A DNA stretch of 64,000 nt. Source: Chloroflexi bacterium AL-N1. Its GTDB lineage: Bacteria > Chloroflexota > Chloroflexia > Chloroflexales > Roseiflexaceae. The notes under the pieces were generated by a model that was not told the origin of the DNA, searched no databases, and saw nothing but the letters and a program-made list of their open reading frames with translations. Where the stretch lies: contig WYDT01000005.1 of the NCBI GenBank assembly GCA_013122435.1, positions 124,001-188,000 on the forward strand, in the 5' to 3' direction. Numbering within the stretch: position 1 is the first letter of the stretch; the number at the start of each line of letters is the position of its first letter. The position numbers were made by a program, and so were the translations under genes. Shown piece by piece: positions 1-9,178 of the stretch.

Positions 1-1827
1 TTCGGTATATTGGCGGTAACGATTATTTTATTTGTAAGTGATCGTCTGCGTCTTGATCTGATTGCTATCCTGGCCTTACTAGCTTTACTATTAACAGAGG
101 TACTCACACTGGATGAAGCTTTGGCGGGCTTCTCTGATCCGATTGTGTTGATTATTGCTGGATTGTTTATTGTTGGGGGTGGTTTGTTTCAAACAGGTGT
201 GGCCAATAAGCTTGGAAGCTGGCTTGCCCGTGTGGCCGGTGAGAATGAAATAACCATGATTGTGTTGATTATGATCATTGTGGCCATCCTATCGGCCTTT
301 ATTAGTTCAACAGGAACCGTGGCCGTATTTTTGCCCATCGTTGTGAGTCTGGCCTTAAACGCCAAAATAAGTCCCTCGCGCCTCCTTATGCCACTCTCGT
401 TTGCGTCATTACTTGGTGGTATGCTTACGCTTATTGGTACGCCACCCAACATTGTCGTGAGTGATCAGTTGAGAGACCAGGGTTTGGCACCATTTGACTT
501 CTTTGCTTTTACGCCTATTGGCTTGGTCATGTTTGCCATTGGTGTCGTGTTTATGGTGTTTGCTGGTCGTTATCTGATACCAGAGCGTGCATCAACCCAG
601 TCTACAGGCGCCGAAGAAGAACATACAGCCCAAACACCTCTTAACGATATTGCTACTACCTATCAGTTGCCTGGCAACATGTTCCGTTTGCGCTTACGGC
701 GATCTTCTCCTCTGACAGGTCTGACGCTGGCACAGGCCGATTTACGCAATCGTTATTATGTGAATGTGCTCGAAAAACAGGCATGGCCAGATCGGTATGC
801 TGATCCTTTGCCTGCCCATCCAGTGACACCGGAAACTGTTTTGGAAACATATGACATTCTTCACGTGCAGGGTACTCCTGAGCAAATAGCGCGGTTGGCA
901 CGCGAGCAGGCGCTAGGTGTGCTCCCGACCAATGGTGATGAAGATCGAATCATGTCAAGAGAATTGGGCCTTGTAGAGGTGTTACTTACGCCAAACTCAC
1001 GCCTAATAGGACAAACCTTGAAAGATGTCCATTTTCGCCGCACCTATGGAGCAACGGTGCTTTCAGTCTTGCGGATGGGGAAACCTTTGGAGACAGATCT
1101 GGCCGAAACACCTTTTCAATTTGGGGATACGCTGCTGGTCGAGGGGACGTGGGTAAGCATTGATAGATTGTTACGCAGACGCCAGGACTTTGTGGTCGTT
1201 GGACAACCACGTGAGATGGCTGAGGCACCACAGCGCACCGAACGAGCCTCTATTGCGATAGCTATTATGTTGGGTATGTTATTGTTACTCACCTTTCAGA
1301 TCATCCCGACTGCTGTAGCGGTGTTACTGGCTGCCGCCGCGATGGTTTTGTTCAGGTGTTTGTCAATGGAAGAAGCCTATCAATCAATGAATTGGGAAAG
1401 TATTGTATTGATTGCCGGGATGTTACCAATCGCGACCGCCCTTCAGAAAACGGGAGGTATCGATTTTATTGCGAATGGACTGACCAACTCTTTTGGTACA
1501 TTCGGGCCATTGGCGCTCATGCTCGGTTTGTTTCTGTTGACGTCAGCTTTTAGCCAGTTTATTTCCAACACGGCTACGACCGTGCTAGTGGCTCCGATTG
1601 CCTATCAAGCGGCGCTAAGCCTCGATGTGTCTGCGTATCCGTTGCTGATGACCGTTGCTATTGCGGCGTCGACTGCATTCGCGACGCCCATCGCATCACC
1701 CGTCAATACATTGATACTTGGCCCCGGTGGCTACCGTTTTGGCGACTTTGCAAAAGTAGGTGTTCCGCTCCAGGTATTGATTATGCTTGCAACACTGGTG
1801 GTGGTACCGTTCTTTTTCCCTTTGTAG
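1..1827 (+). CDS. SLC13-family (DASS-type) membrane transporter with two RCK_C domains, 5' end missing
   Basis: This is a membrane transporter of the SLC13/ArsB-NhaD group, which moves anions such as sulfate or dicarboxylates with sodium; the substrate cannot be read from sequence. The frame is open to the first base of the window and reads F-G-I-L before the first possible internal start (TTG at 10), matching the usual family N-terminus, so the real start lies upstream. Hydrophobic segments fill roughly the first 190 and last 190 residues. Between them are two soluble regulatory RCK_C (TrkA-C) domains, about residues 225-300 and 320-400, as in the long bacterial members. Motifs such as STGTVAVFLP and GTPPNIVVSD correspond to the first hairpin and substrate loop; SNTATTVLVAPIA is the second. 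A glycosyltransferase gene follows after 85 bases. Confidence 0.85.
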   Translation, partial: FGILAVTIILFVSDRLRLDLIAILALLALLLTEVLTLDEALAGFSDPIVLIIAGLFIVGGGLFQTGVANKLGSWLARVAGENEITMIVLIMIIVAILSAFISSTGTVAVFLPIVVSLALNAKISPSRLLMPLSFASLLGGMLTLIGTPPNIVVSDQLRDQGLAPFDFFAFTPIGLVMFAIGVVFMVFAGRYLIPERASTQSTGAEEEHTAQTPLNDIATTYQLPGNMFRLRLRRSSPLTGLTLAQADLRNRYYVNVLEKQAWPDRYADPLPAHPVTPETVLETYDILHVQGTPEQIARLAREQALGVLPTNGDEDRIMSRELGLVEVLLTPNSRLIGQTLKDVHFRRTYGATVLSVLRMGKPLETDLAETPFQFGDTLLVEGTWVSIDRLLRRRQDFVVVGQPREMAEAPQRTERASIAIAIMLGMLLLLTFQIIPTAVAVLLAAAAMVLFRCLSMEEAYQSMNWESIVLIAGMLPIATALQKTGGIDFIANGLTNSFGTFGPLALMLGLFLLTSAFSQFISNTATTVLVAPIAYQAALSLDVSAYPLLMTVAIAASTAFATPIASPVNTLILGPGGYRFGDFAKVGVPLQVLIMLATLVVVPFFFPL

Positions 1828-1912
1828 GCAACATATTGAGGTGATTACTGGCCATTTGCAATCTCGCAGTATCATGGTGACGTCGAAAACATATGCAGAT
1901 AGAGATAAACAT

Positions 1913-3067
1913 ATGCGAATCGTTCTCAGTGGATCATTTTGGTGTCAACCTATTGTGGGAAGTGGCCAGTATCTCCATGGTCTCTTACGTTATTTACCAC
2001 GGGTAGCACCACAACACGAATATATCTTGTTGCTTCCTGTTATGGTGGGGGCAGTTCCTCCACTTCCGCCGGTGGTTGCTGTACGGTATGTGGCTACACC
2101 ATTTGATGGTAAAAACAGACATTCTGCCAAGCTCTGGTATGAACAGATCGGTGTTCCACAGGCTGCGGCACAACTTAGAGCTGATGTATTACACATCCCA
2201 TATGCCGCTCCTCCGCTTCAATCCAGTGTTCCGGTGGTCGCTACTGTCCACGACATTATCTGGTTGTTGCTGCCAGAATATCGTGGCAAAGCTACATTTC
2301 GTGCATACACAAAGCTCATTCCACCAGCCGCTCGCCGTGCTGCACACATCCTCGCCGATTCTGAGCACTCACGCCGCGATATTGTGCAACATCTGGGCTG
2401 CGAGCCATCGCGTGTGACAACTGTACTATTAGCCGCCGGCGATCAATTTCATCCACAGCCATCGGATCAGGCAGCGGCGTATGTCCAGCAAAAATATGGT
2501 CTCAAACAGCCTTTTGTTTACTATGTCGGTGGCCTGGATGCGCGTAAAAATGTTTCAACACTGATCCGTGCCTTTAGTTGGATGCGGAGTGCCGGTGGCC
2601 CAGATGCTACGCTTGCGATTGCAGGTCGCGCCCCTCACGCCGATCCGCAGATCTTTCCAAATATAGATGTGCTGATTGGCGGGCTGAGGCGACAGTCTGA
2701 AATACGACGTATTGACGTTCCCTACGCAGATAGCGCGCAATTGTATGCGGCGGCAACTATTTTTGCTTTTCCATCTCGCTATGAAGGCTTTGGTTTGCCG
2801 CCGCTCGAAGCTATGGCCTGTGGTACGCCAACGATTGCAGCGAATACCAGCAGTCTCGCCGAGGTGGTCGGTGAGGCAGCACTATGTGTACCACCAGATG
2901 ACATTGTTGGTTGGGTAACCGCACTGTGGAGGCTATTGGTTGACACAAATACACGCAGTGATCTGCGTCAACATGGGTTAGAGAGGTCACGGATGTTTAG
3001 TTACCAACGTGTTGCTCAGGAAACACTGGCTATTTATGACGAAGTCTATCGGCAACATAGATATTGA
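1913..3067 (+). CDS. GT4-family glycosyltransferase
   Basis: A cytoplasmic retaining glycosyltransferase of family GT4 (GT-B fold), transferring a sugar from a nucleotide-sugar donor; donor and acceptor are unknown. I start at the ATG at 1913 because MRIVLSGSFW opens the first Rossmann strand, giving 384 residues, the normal family size. An in-frame ATG at 1874 would add 13 residues without homology-like character, and neither has a strong ribosome-binding site. The C-terminal half carries the donor-site motif EGFGLPPLE with the E-x7-E spacing, followed by ACGTPTIA and SSLAEVVGEAA. The YYVGGLDARKN block marks the linker to the second lobe. It lies between a transporter and a surface-type protein, so cell-envelope or exopolysaccharide assembly is plausible. 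Confidence 0.85.
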   Translation: MRIVLSGSFWCQPIVGSGQYLHGLLRYLPRVAPQHEYILLLPVMVGAVPPLPPVVAVRYVATPFDGKNRHSAKLWYEQIGVPQAAAQLRADVLHIPYAAPPLQSSVPVVATVHDIIWLLLPEYRGKATFRAYTKLIPPAARRAAHILADSEHSRRDIVQHLGCEPSRVTTVLLAAGDQFHPQPSDQAAAYVQQKYGLKQPFVYYVGGLDARKNVSTLIRAFSWMRSAGGPDATLAIAGRAPHADPQIFPNIDVLIGGLRRQSEIRRIDVPYADSAQLYAAATIFAFPSRYEGFGLPPLEAMACGTPTIAANTSSLAEVVGEAALCVPPDDIVGWVTALWRLLVDTNTRSDLRQHGLERSRMFSYQRVAQETLAIYDEVYRQHRY

Positions 3068-3604
3068 TGTGTTGTACAAAAGTAGAGATATTGTCAGCAA
3101 TCTATCGGTTTCATGAATCATATAGTAATGTATGCTATTAGCATATGTTCCAGGCACCCAGGAAAATAGACTTGTCTCTATATTGCAAATAATTATGTTG
3201 TTAGATGTTATGGACAGGATACTATTTCAGTGAGAATATATCATTGTAAGTAATGTCCCATTGATGAGATTGCCTAAGCCGAATCGGACGCATTCAGATT
3301 AAACCTGTACCACATTAACAAAGGATTGGCCACTCTAACACCCCATACCATGTGCAATCCATGCAATGAACATCTAGTCTCATATCAAACCATAGTTCTC
3401 CTAAACAGTTCTATACTTATTTCAGGAAAAAATACCATGAATTATTAATGAAACTTCGTTCTTATGTATGCGTACATTATGCAGGTAACGATTTCTGATA
3501 AAACAATCTCATGTTGTTAGCAGCCGATTGGTAAGAACGCCCTTTGGGAACAATCTACTAGAACTGATATTATCCGATTTATTTTGACTGTGAAGGAATG
3601 ATAC
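3068..3604. other. 537-bp AT-rich intergenic region
   Basis: No credible open reading frame, RNA gene or long inverted repeat is visible. The only supported element is the promoter-like pair near its right end, listed separately. Confidence 0.5.
3544..3573 (+). promoter_or_regulatory. Putative sigma-70 promoter for the duplicated-domain protein
   Basis: TTGGGA at 3544-3549, an 18-base spacer, then TATTAT at 3568-3573 preceded by TGA (extended -10 type). It stands about 30 bases upstream of the start codon at 3605, whose ribosome-binding site is AAGGAA. Judged by eye only. Confidence 0.4.
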
Positions 3605-4894
3605 ATGACACTACCCCCAACTCAACCAACTCAACCACGTCGTTCATTTCCAGGCTGGCTGATCATAGTTTTGATTGTTGGCGGCCTACTGGGTGTTAGC
3701 GCTTGTGCCATTATTGGAGTTGGTGCATATTTCTTTGTCAATTCGTCTGAAGATACCATAGCTGGAATCCCCACGATCGATGCAGAGGACCCCTTTCCGA
3801 CCGCAGAGCCAGTTGCTGAAGCAGACCCAACACCAGATGCATCCGTTGAGGAAGACCTAACATCGGAACCGATCATTGAGGAAGATCCTATTCCTACAGA
3901 AGAAAATGTTTCTACAGAAAATGGTGACACAAAAACAGTGGTCGCTACTGATGGGCAGAGTCAAATTAATGTGCCCCGAGTCTGGCAAGAACGAGCAGAT
4001 CTGAATGACGAGGCCGAAATCCAGGCCGCGAATCCGTTACGCGAACAATATGTCATTGTATTGACGGAAAGTAAAGCCGATTTTGAAGGTTTCGATGTTG
4101 ATCTCCCAGCATATGCAGAAATCATTCGTGATAATTTTGTTGATAGTGTAGGCGAGATCTCGGTTACCAATGAGCAAACTTTGTCGATTAATGGCAATGA
4201 TGCCATCCAGTATGAACTACGTGGTACTGTTGATGATCTCGATGTGGTGTACTGGATGACGGGTATTGAGAGTGATGAGAATTACTATCAGGTCTTGAGT
4301 TGGACGCTCACAGAATACGCTGCTCGTAATGAGCCAGTTTTACAGGATGTCGTCCAGAGTTTTCAACCGCTCCAGACCGAGGGGAGTGCTCCGGTTGAAG
4401 AAAGCACCCCGGTTGAGGATAGTGATCCTGTCGAGGAAAATGGTGACACCAAAACGATAGTGTCTACTGATGGACAAAGTCAGGTTGATGTACCATTGCT
4501 TTGGGAGGAGCAGACGGATCTCAATGATGAGGCCGAGCTTCAGGTTGCCAGTCCGTTATTTGAGCAATACATGATTGTGTTGACCGAGAGTAAAAGCGAT
4601 TTCGAAGGGTTCGATATTAATCTGCAGTCATATGCCGAAATCGTACGTGACAACTTTCTTGATAGTGTTGGGGAGGTTTCTGTAACTGATGAACAAACCC
4701 TCTCGATTAATGGTAACGATGCCATCCAGTATGAACTACGTGGTGTCGTTGATGATCTCGATGTGGTGTATTGGATGACGTGTGTTGAAGGGAACGATAA
4801 CTACTACCAAATCTTGAGTTGGACTCTTCTCGAATATGTCGATATCAGTCAACCAGAGTTACAACAGGTGGTCGAAAGCTTCCAGGAAACATAG
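3605..4894 (+). CDS. Membrane-anchored protein with acidic linker and duplicated ~150-residue domain
   Basis: A 429-residue protein I cannot name. The N-terminus is proline-rich and cytoplasmic, followed by one strong membrane segment (about residues 17-48), so the rest should be exported but tethered. Residues about 52-104 form an acidic, proline-rich linker. Then two copies of the same domain follow, about residues 105-255 and 278-429, both beginning NGDTKT and sharing LSINGNDAIQYELRG and VYWMT. The fold resembles small extracytoplasmic beta-rich domains, but I do not recognise a defined family. The ATG at 3605 has AAGGAA seven bases upstream. It stands alone, with a promoter-like sequence before it and a hairpin after it. 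Copies differ by scattered substitutions, so the duplication is not recent. Confidence 0.75.
   Translation: MTLPPTQPTQPRRSFPGWLIIVLIVGGLLGVSACAIIGVGAYFFVNSSEDTIAGIPTIDAEDPFPTAEPVAEADPTPDASVEEDLTSEPIIEEDPIPTEENVSTENGDTKTVVATDGQSQINVPRVWQERADLNDEAEIQAANPLREQYVIVLTESKADFEGFDVDLPAYAEIIRDNFVDSVGEISVTNEQTLSINGNDAIQYELRGTVDDLDVVYWMTGIESDENYYQVLSWTLTEYAARNEPVLQDVVQSFQPLQTEGSAPVEESTPVEDSDPVEENGDTKTIVSTDGQSQVDVPLLWEEQTDLNDEAELQVASPLFEQYMIVLTESKSDFEGFDINLQSYAEIVRDNFLDSVGEVSVTDEQTLSINGNDAIQYELRGVVDDLDVVYWMTCVEGNDNYYQILSWTLLEYVDISQPELQQVVESFQET
3917..4891 (+). repeat. Two in-frame tandem copies encoding the duplicated domain
   Basis: Copy one starts at 3917 and copy two at 4436, an offset of 519 bases (173 codons). 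The shared coding part is about 450 bases and an acidic linker separates the copies. Stretches such as the one encoding AIQYELRG and DDLDVVYWMT are nearly identical in DNA. Confidence 0.85.
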
Positions 4895-4990
4895 TAACAA
4901 TATAGATAGCTCTTGTGGCATGGACTCATTACAAGCCATGCGATGAGAGCCACCTGAGACACCTTTGGAAATTGTAAAGTATTTTAGCTA

Positions 4991-5019
4991 TGGTCACACT
5001 GAATCTCCCAGTGTGACCA
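4991..5019. terminator. Hairpin between convergent genes, probable terminator
   Basis: A perfect 11-bp inverted repeat, TGGTCACACTG and CAGTGTGACCA, with a 7-base loop. It is followed on the plus strand by TTCTCTATT. It lies between the 3605-4894 gene and the small reverse-strand gene ending at 5038 and may serve both. Confidence 0.6.
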
Positions 5020-5037
5020 TTCTCTATTACCCGTCTA

Positions 5038-5133
5038 TTATCGTAACCAGTCTTCAAATTCTAACTCTTCTTCAGGATCAATATTGGTAAGATCTGGTAC
5101 TTCTTCCTCTTCATACATTTGCGTAAAAATCAT
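5038..5133 (-). CDS. 31-residue acidic small protein, function unknown
   Basis: A short reverse-strand frame that starts with ATG at 5133 and ends with TAA at 5038. It is preceded by a perfect AGGAGG (plus-strand CCTCCT at 5140-5145) exactly six bases before the start, the strongest Shine-Dalgarno sequence in this part of the window. The peptide is strongly acidic: it begins MIFTQMYEEEE, continues PDLTNIDPEEE and ends EFEDWLR. It has no signal peptide or membrane segment. I do not recognise a family. A RiPP-type leader, a small regulator or an adaptor peptide are all possible, but no maturation enzyme lies beside it. The ribosome-binding site and the hairpin at its 3' side are the main support; no long homologue can be judged from so few residues. 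Confidence 0.5.
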   Translation of the reverse strand: MIFTQMYEEEEVPDLTNIDPEEELEFEDWLR

Positions 5134-5463
5134 CACCATCCTCCTGTGATCTCATTTACATATGGAGTTATTTATTTCAATCAGGTCAAACCTTGTACAA
5201 TATTAGACGTTTGTAGCTACCGGTTTTGTTTCTGGATAAACTGATCAAATGCTGATATACTGATGACACATATGCAATGGGAAATAGTTGTTCCGCACAT
5301 CTCTGAATTCCTCTGTGTATACTTCAGGTTACGACACAGGCACACGATTTCTACCTGCCATATGTGCGAACTTGATGAAGCAATATAGACCACGGCAGGT
5401 TTCTGTCATTATTCGTGTATAATGCGATGCATATGGTATATTCTCAATTATAGATGTTCTGGT
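5134..5463. other. 330-bp intergenic region between divergent genes
   Basis: Separates the small reverse gene from the forward glycosyltransferase and should hold both promoters. I see no clear -35/-10 pair, no long inverted repeat and no further coding frame. Confidence 0.4.
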
Positions 5464-6603
5464 ATGCGTGTATTACTCATTTCGCATTCTCTTGTCACCC
5501 GTTCAAATCACCGTCTTCCCGAGGAGTTAGCCTGCTATCCTGATCTTCAACTTGATGTGCTGACCCCAGAATGGTGGAACGAAGAGAGTCGTATCGTCTA
5601 TCAAGAAAAAACTGAAGATTCATCCTATCGTATTCATTGCGATCAAGTTATCTACTATCGCCAGCCGAAGCCTAACCTGTTTCTCTTTCGCAGTACGTTG
5701 GCCCATCTACTTCATACCGTAAAACCCGACATTATTGATGCTCAAGAAGAACCTTTTAGCCTGGCTATGGGACAAATCCTGGCGCTCAGGAAGCTGTATG
5801 CTCCGCAGGCTAAACTCCTCTTCTATTCTTTTCAAAATCTCTATAAAAGGTATCCGTTACCGTTTAGTGGATTTGAACAATGGGCTTTTCGTGTGGCCAG
5901 TCACGCCTGTGTGTCCGCATCTGAAATAAGCGATGTGTTACGGCGCAAAGGATACTGTGGACAGGTTGTACTAAATCCTCCAGGGGTAGATCCTGCTATT
6001 TTTTATCCATCCCCTGAAGCGCGTGCCAGCATACGCGCAACATTTAGTATCGCGCTTGATCAACCAGTGTTGGGCTATCTGGGACGATTAAGTCCAGAAA
6101 AAGGCATTCAGGATATTATTTATGCGTTGTCATCCCTTCCCATGAATACACGTCTCCTCATTGTTGGTGGTGGAGTATCAAGTGAGATTAAGCATTTAGC
6201 GCAACAATTTGGCGTCGCCGACCGCCTTATCTTGACCGGGGCTATCAACCGCGTTGATGTTCCACGCTACTTAAATGCTATGGATATATTGATTGTTCCG
6301 TCACGTACAACCCCTCGTTGGAAAGAGCAGTTTGGCCGAGTTATTGCAGAGGCAAGTATGTGTGGTGTGCCAGTCATCGGCAGTTCCAGCGGTGCCATTC
6401 CGGAAGTTGTAGGGGAGAACGGACTTATTTTTCCAGAGGGGAACATACGCATGTTAGCCGTGGCTGTCCATCTTCTGCTTGATCAGCCACATTTACGACA
6501 TGAGTTAGGTACCCGTGCACATCGCCATGCTCGTCAACATTTTACGTGGGAACAAGTGGCGAAAGATCGCTATACGTTGTATCAAGAGATGTTCCATGGC
6601 TAA
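5464..6603 (+). CDS. GT4-family glycosyltransferase
   Basis: A second GT-B glycosyltransferase of family GT4, 379 residues from the ATG at 5464. I chose this start because MRVLLISHSLV is the first strand of the N-terminal Rossmann fold; the extra 14 codons upstream do not look like protein. LGYLGRLSPEKGI marks the start of the donor-binding lobe, EQFGRVIAEA provides the E-x7-E donor motif and CGVPVIGSSSGAIPEVVG follows as expected. The acceptor is unknown. It is not in an operon with the first glycosyltransferase: a 31-codon reverse gene and two intergenic regions intervene. Its closest visible relatives are the exopolysaccharide-type PimB/WcaL-like enzymes, but that is family-level only. Confidence 0.85.
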   Translation: MRVLLISHSLVTRSNHRLPEELACYPDLQLDVLTPEWWNEESRIVYQEKTEDSSYRIHCDQVIYYRQPKPNLFLFRSTLAHLLHTVKPDIIDAQEEPFSLAMGQILALRKLYAPQAKLLFYSFQNLYKRYPLPFSGFEQWAFRVASHACVSASEISDVLRRKGYCGQVVLNPPGVDPAIFYPSPEARASIRATFSIALDQPVLGYLGRLSPEKGIQDIIYALSSLPMNTRLLIVGGGVSSEIKHLAQQFGVADRLILTGAINRVDVPRYLNAMDILIVPSRTTPRWKEQFGRVIAEASMCGVPVIGSSSGAIPEVVGENGLIFPEGNIRMLAVAVHLLLDQPHLRHELGTRAHRHARQHFTWEQVAKDRYTLYQEMFHG

Positions 6604-6804
6604 AATAGCAAACACCACAAACTCCTTGGTATCCCATCATTTGACAGCGTGCTTTGTTCGTATATATAATGTGGCAGTTCTACGCGCTATGTCATAATTC
6701 TCTTGCGCTAGTTCCCAGTATTAAAGCAGGCTCTGTTAGTATCACATAAATGTGAGCATGCCTGTATTGTTTTGGAATATATTGGAGGACAGGAAAAGTA
6801 CATC

Positions 6805-6978
6805 ATGCCTAAACGAACTTGGCAACCCAAACGCATTCCACGCCGACGCAAACATGGGTTTTTGCATCGTATGTCAGATAAAGATGGGCGTGCAGTAATC
6901 AAACGGCGGCGGCTGCGTGGTCGTCATCGATTAACAGTAAGCGACGATCGACGTGCCGTACGTCGAGGTCATCGGTAA
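6805..6978 (+). CDS. rpmH: 50S ribosomal protein L34
   Basis: Ribosomal protein L34, 57 residues, from the ATG at 6805; GGAGGACAGG lies upstream at 6784-6793. The sequence [20 protein letters not shown] and the following [15 protein letters not shown] are the canonical L34 core. The protein has a C-terminal extension of about ten basic residues beyond the usual 44-47. It opens the conserved rpmH-rnpA-yidC-jag order found near the replication origin of many bacteria. A 14-bp palindrome TCACATAAATGTGA at 6742-6755 lies in its upstream region and could be an operator. Confidence 0.95.
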   Translation: MPKRTWQPKRIPRRRKHGFLHRMSDKDGRAVIKRRRLRGRHRLTVSDDRRAVRRGHR

Positions 6979-7030
6979 GTTATCAGTTTTATGATTGTGT
7001 GGTATGTTCCATACATCCCCCGGCAATCCA

Positions 7031-7390
7031 ATGAAGCGTGTCTACCGTCTCCGGCGACCAGACCAATTTCAAAGGGTACGACGCGGTGGTCGCGGTTGGG
7101 AGCACCCTTTGTTTGTGCTTCGAGTTGCGCCCACGCGGCGCCATACTACGCGATGTGGTTTTGTGGTTGGTAAACGGCTAGGTTCTGCTGTTGTACGTAA
7201 TCGAGCCAAGCGCCGTGTGCGTGAAGCTGTGCGACTGGTGTATCATCATATTAAACCAGGATGGGATGTTGTTTTTGTGATTCGATCACCTGCGACTGCT
7301 ACAATTGCATTTATCAACATTCAAGATGCAGTTGAAAATGTGTTGCAACAGGCAGGGCTCTGGCACAACATTCCTGAATCTACAAAGTGA
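7031..7390 (+). CDS. rnpA: Ribonuclease P protein component
   Basis: The protein subunit of RNase P, which helps the catalytic RNA mature tRNA 5' ends. The ATG at 7031 gives 119 residues starting MKRVYRLRRPDQF, the usual family opening. Upstream in-frame starts (TTG 6995, ATG 7004) add residues without family character. No Shine-Dalgarno sequence is visible, so translation may be coupled to rpmH, which ends 52 bases before. The signature RNA-binding motif RNRAKRRVREAVR is intact at about residues 57-69. It ends 15 bases before yidC. Confidence 0.93.
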   Translation: MKRVYRLRRPDQFQRVRRGGRGWEHPLFVLRVAPTRRHTTRCGFVVGKRLGSAVVRNRAKRRVREAVRLVYHHIKPGWDVVFVIRSPATATIAFINIQDAVENVLQQAGLWHNIPESTK

Positions 7391-7405
7391 TTAAGGTAGT
7401 CTTTT

Positions 7406-8419
7406 ATGGGTGGTATCTGGAGTGCATTTGTTGATCTTTTAGAGAATTTTCTTTTAATACTGTATAATTTTAGTGGCAATGCTGGTGTAGCTATTATTTT
7501 GTTCACCATTGTTGCTCGCCTTGTCATCTTGCCATTGACGTTCAAATCGCTCCAGTCAACGCGCAGGATGCAGGAATTACAACCACTTCTCAAAGAGCTA
7601 CAGCGCAAACACGGGAAAGATGCACGCAAACTTCAAGAAGAGACGATGAAATTGTATCGGGACAACAAAGTGAATCCGGTCGGTGGTTGTCTGCCGATGC
7701 TTTTGCAACTTCCCATCTTTATTGGTGTCTATCAGGCTATCTTGCATCTCACCGAGGCTTCGGTCCCATCAGCTGTTGTGCGATCCATGCTTGATGTGGT
7801 TCAGAACACCAGCAATACTGTGGATGTGTCAGCTCTCGCAGCTACGGTGGAAGGTTCAAGACTGTCGGGTGGGTTCTTGTGGCTCGAAAATTTAGGTGAA
7901 CCCGATCCATACTACATCTTACCAATACTGTCGGTTATCTTCCAACTATTGGTACAATTGATGGCAATGCCACGGGTGCAAGATCCACAGCAAAAAGCCA
8001 TGACCCAATCCATGCTATTCTTACCACTTGTATTTGGTTATATTGGATTTATCTTTCCCAGTGGTGCTGTGATTTACTGGGTTGCCGGTAGTATTCTTTC
8101 AGTTATTCAACAATATGTTATATCTGGTTGGGGTTCACTCGCGAACTATCTCAAGTTTCTACCTACTGATGCTGGTCTTTTCCCACCCAAATTGCCACAG
8201 ACAGCCACCGCAACGGCGGGGACTTCTGCATTAGTTGACACGTCTGTGGAAGACACGCCGAAACGTGACTTTTGGGGTGTTCTTGGCCCATTAGCTGAAC
8301 GAGATACATCGATTGAAGAAGAACCTGATACTGAAGTTGACTCACAACAATCAAAAACATCAAATCGTACTGTAGTAGGCCCGAGCAATTCGCGTCGGCG
8401 TCGAGCACGCCGACGATAA
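7406..8419 (+). CDS. yidC: YidC/Oxa1-type membrane protein insertase
   Basis: Inserts membrane proteins with or without SecYEG. At 337 residues it is the short form without the large periplasmic domain of proteobacterial YidC. The first membrane segment (about residues 25-45) carries the conserved groove arginine in IVARLVILPLTFKS. A basic cytoplasmic loop with coiled-coil character follows (about residues 50-90), then GGCLPMLLQLPIFIGVYQAI. Two more hydrophobic pairs follow about residues 170-240. The last 80 residues are polar and end in a basic tail RRRRARRR, which may contact the ribosome. It stands between rnpA and khpB in the standard operon order. Confidence 0.93.
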   Translation: MGGIWSAFVDLLENFLLILYNFSGNAGVAIILFTIVARLVILPLTFKSLQSTRRMQELQPLLKELQRKHGKDARKLQEETMKLYRDNKVNPVGGCLPMLLQLPIFIGVYQAILHLTEASVPSAVVRSMLDVVQNTSNTVDVSALAATVEGSRLSGGFLWLENLGEPDPYYILPILSVIFQLLVQLMAMPRVQDPQQKAMTQSMLFLPLVFGYIGFIFPSGAVIYWVAGSILSVIQQYVISGWGSLANYLKFLPTDAGLFPPKLPQTATATAGTSALVDTSVEDTPKRDFWGVLGPLAERDTSIEEEPDTEVDSQQSKTSNRTVVGPSNSRRRRARRR

Positions 8420-8467
8420 CATCTAAGAAGATGAACATACGCAGTGAAGCTGCTCTGCGAGGATTAT

Positions 8468-9154
8468 ATGAAGAGCATAGAGATCAGCGCGCGCACAGTC
8501 GCAGAAGCGATCCAACTGGCGCTGGACCAACTTGGCAAAGATCGGGACGAGGTAGCCATTGAAGTGCTGGAAGCGGGTAGTGAAGATGAGGAAGCGCTCG
8601 TGCGCGTGACCGCTATTGAAGATGAGGAGCCAAACACACAGCAACAACGCCCGGCTGCTGATTGGTCTGAACTTGACCAGATCTCACGGCGTGTGCTGGA
8701 AGATCTGCTTGAAGCCATGGATACCCATGGCTATGTAACGGCCGTACGCTCGAGTGTTCCAGGGCAGCATGGCGATACCGAAGAGACTCTCACACTCCAT
8801 GTAGAGGGTGCTGATGAAGAAGCAATGGGCTTGCTCATCGGTCGGCGTGGTGAAACATTGCGTTCCCTCCAATTTATGGTCAATTTGCTTGTGAGCCGTA
8901 AAGTACAAAAATGGCCTCAAATTGTTGTTGATGTTGGGAACTATCGTCAGCGCCGACAGGAGTCGTTGGAGGGTTTGGCACGACGTATGGCAGAGCGTGT
9001 GCGTCAGGGTGGGCGTTCCATTGCTCTTGAGCCAATGGGGGCTTACGAACGGCGTATTGTGCACCTGGCACTGCGAAGTGATAATTCTGTCTATACCCAA
9101 AGTGCTGGTGAGGGTGATACGCGTAAAGTCATTATTTATCCTGCTAAATCATAG
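8468..9154 (+). CDS. khpB: RNA-binding protein KhpB (Jag/EloR)
   Basis: A cytoplasmic RNA-binding protein, 228 residues, linked in other bacteria to control of cell elongation and division. I start at the ATG at 8468 (MKSIEISARTVAEAI), eight codons inside the longest frame, with GAGG upstream. Domains in order are the Jag-N domain (about 1-50), an acidic linker, a KH domain with the GxxG loop in LIGRRGETLRSLQ, and an R3H domain with YERRIVHLAL. It follows yidC by 48 bases and precedes a sugar-kinase gene by 24, so it is probably co-transcribed with both. Confidence 0.93.
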   Translation: MKSIEISARTVAEAIQLALDQLGKDRDEVAIEVLEAGSEDEEALVRVTAIEDEEPNTQQQRPAADWSELDQISRRVLEDLLEAMDTHGYVTAVRSSVPGQHGDTEETLTLHVEGADEEAMGLLIGRRGETLRSLQFMVNLLVSRKVQKWPQIVVDVGNYRQRRQESLEGLARRMAERVRQGGRSIALEPMGAYERRIVHLALRSDNSVYTQSAGEGDTRKVIIYPAKS

Positions 9155-9178
9155 GAGCGTTGATAGTATCAGAACTTT

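Noticed and set aside
6742-6755. Palindrome TCACATAAATGTGA as a CRP site
   Set aside because: The arms are in the wrong order and spacing for a TGTGA-N6-TCACA site; kept only as a possible operator in the rpmH entry.
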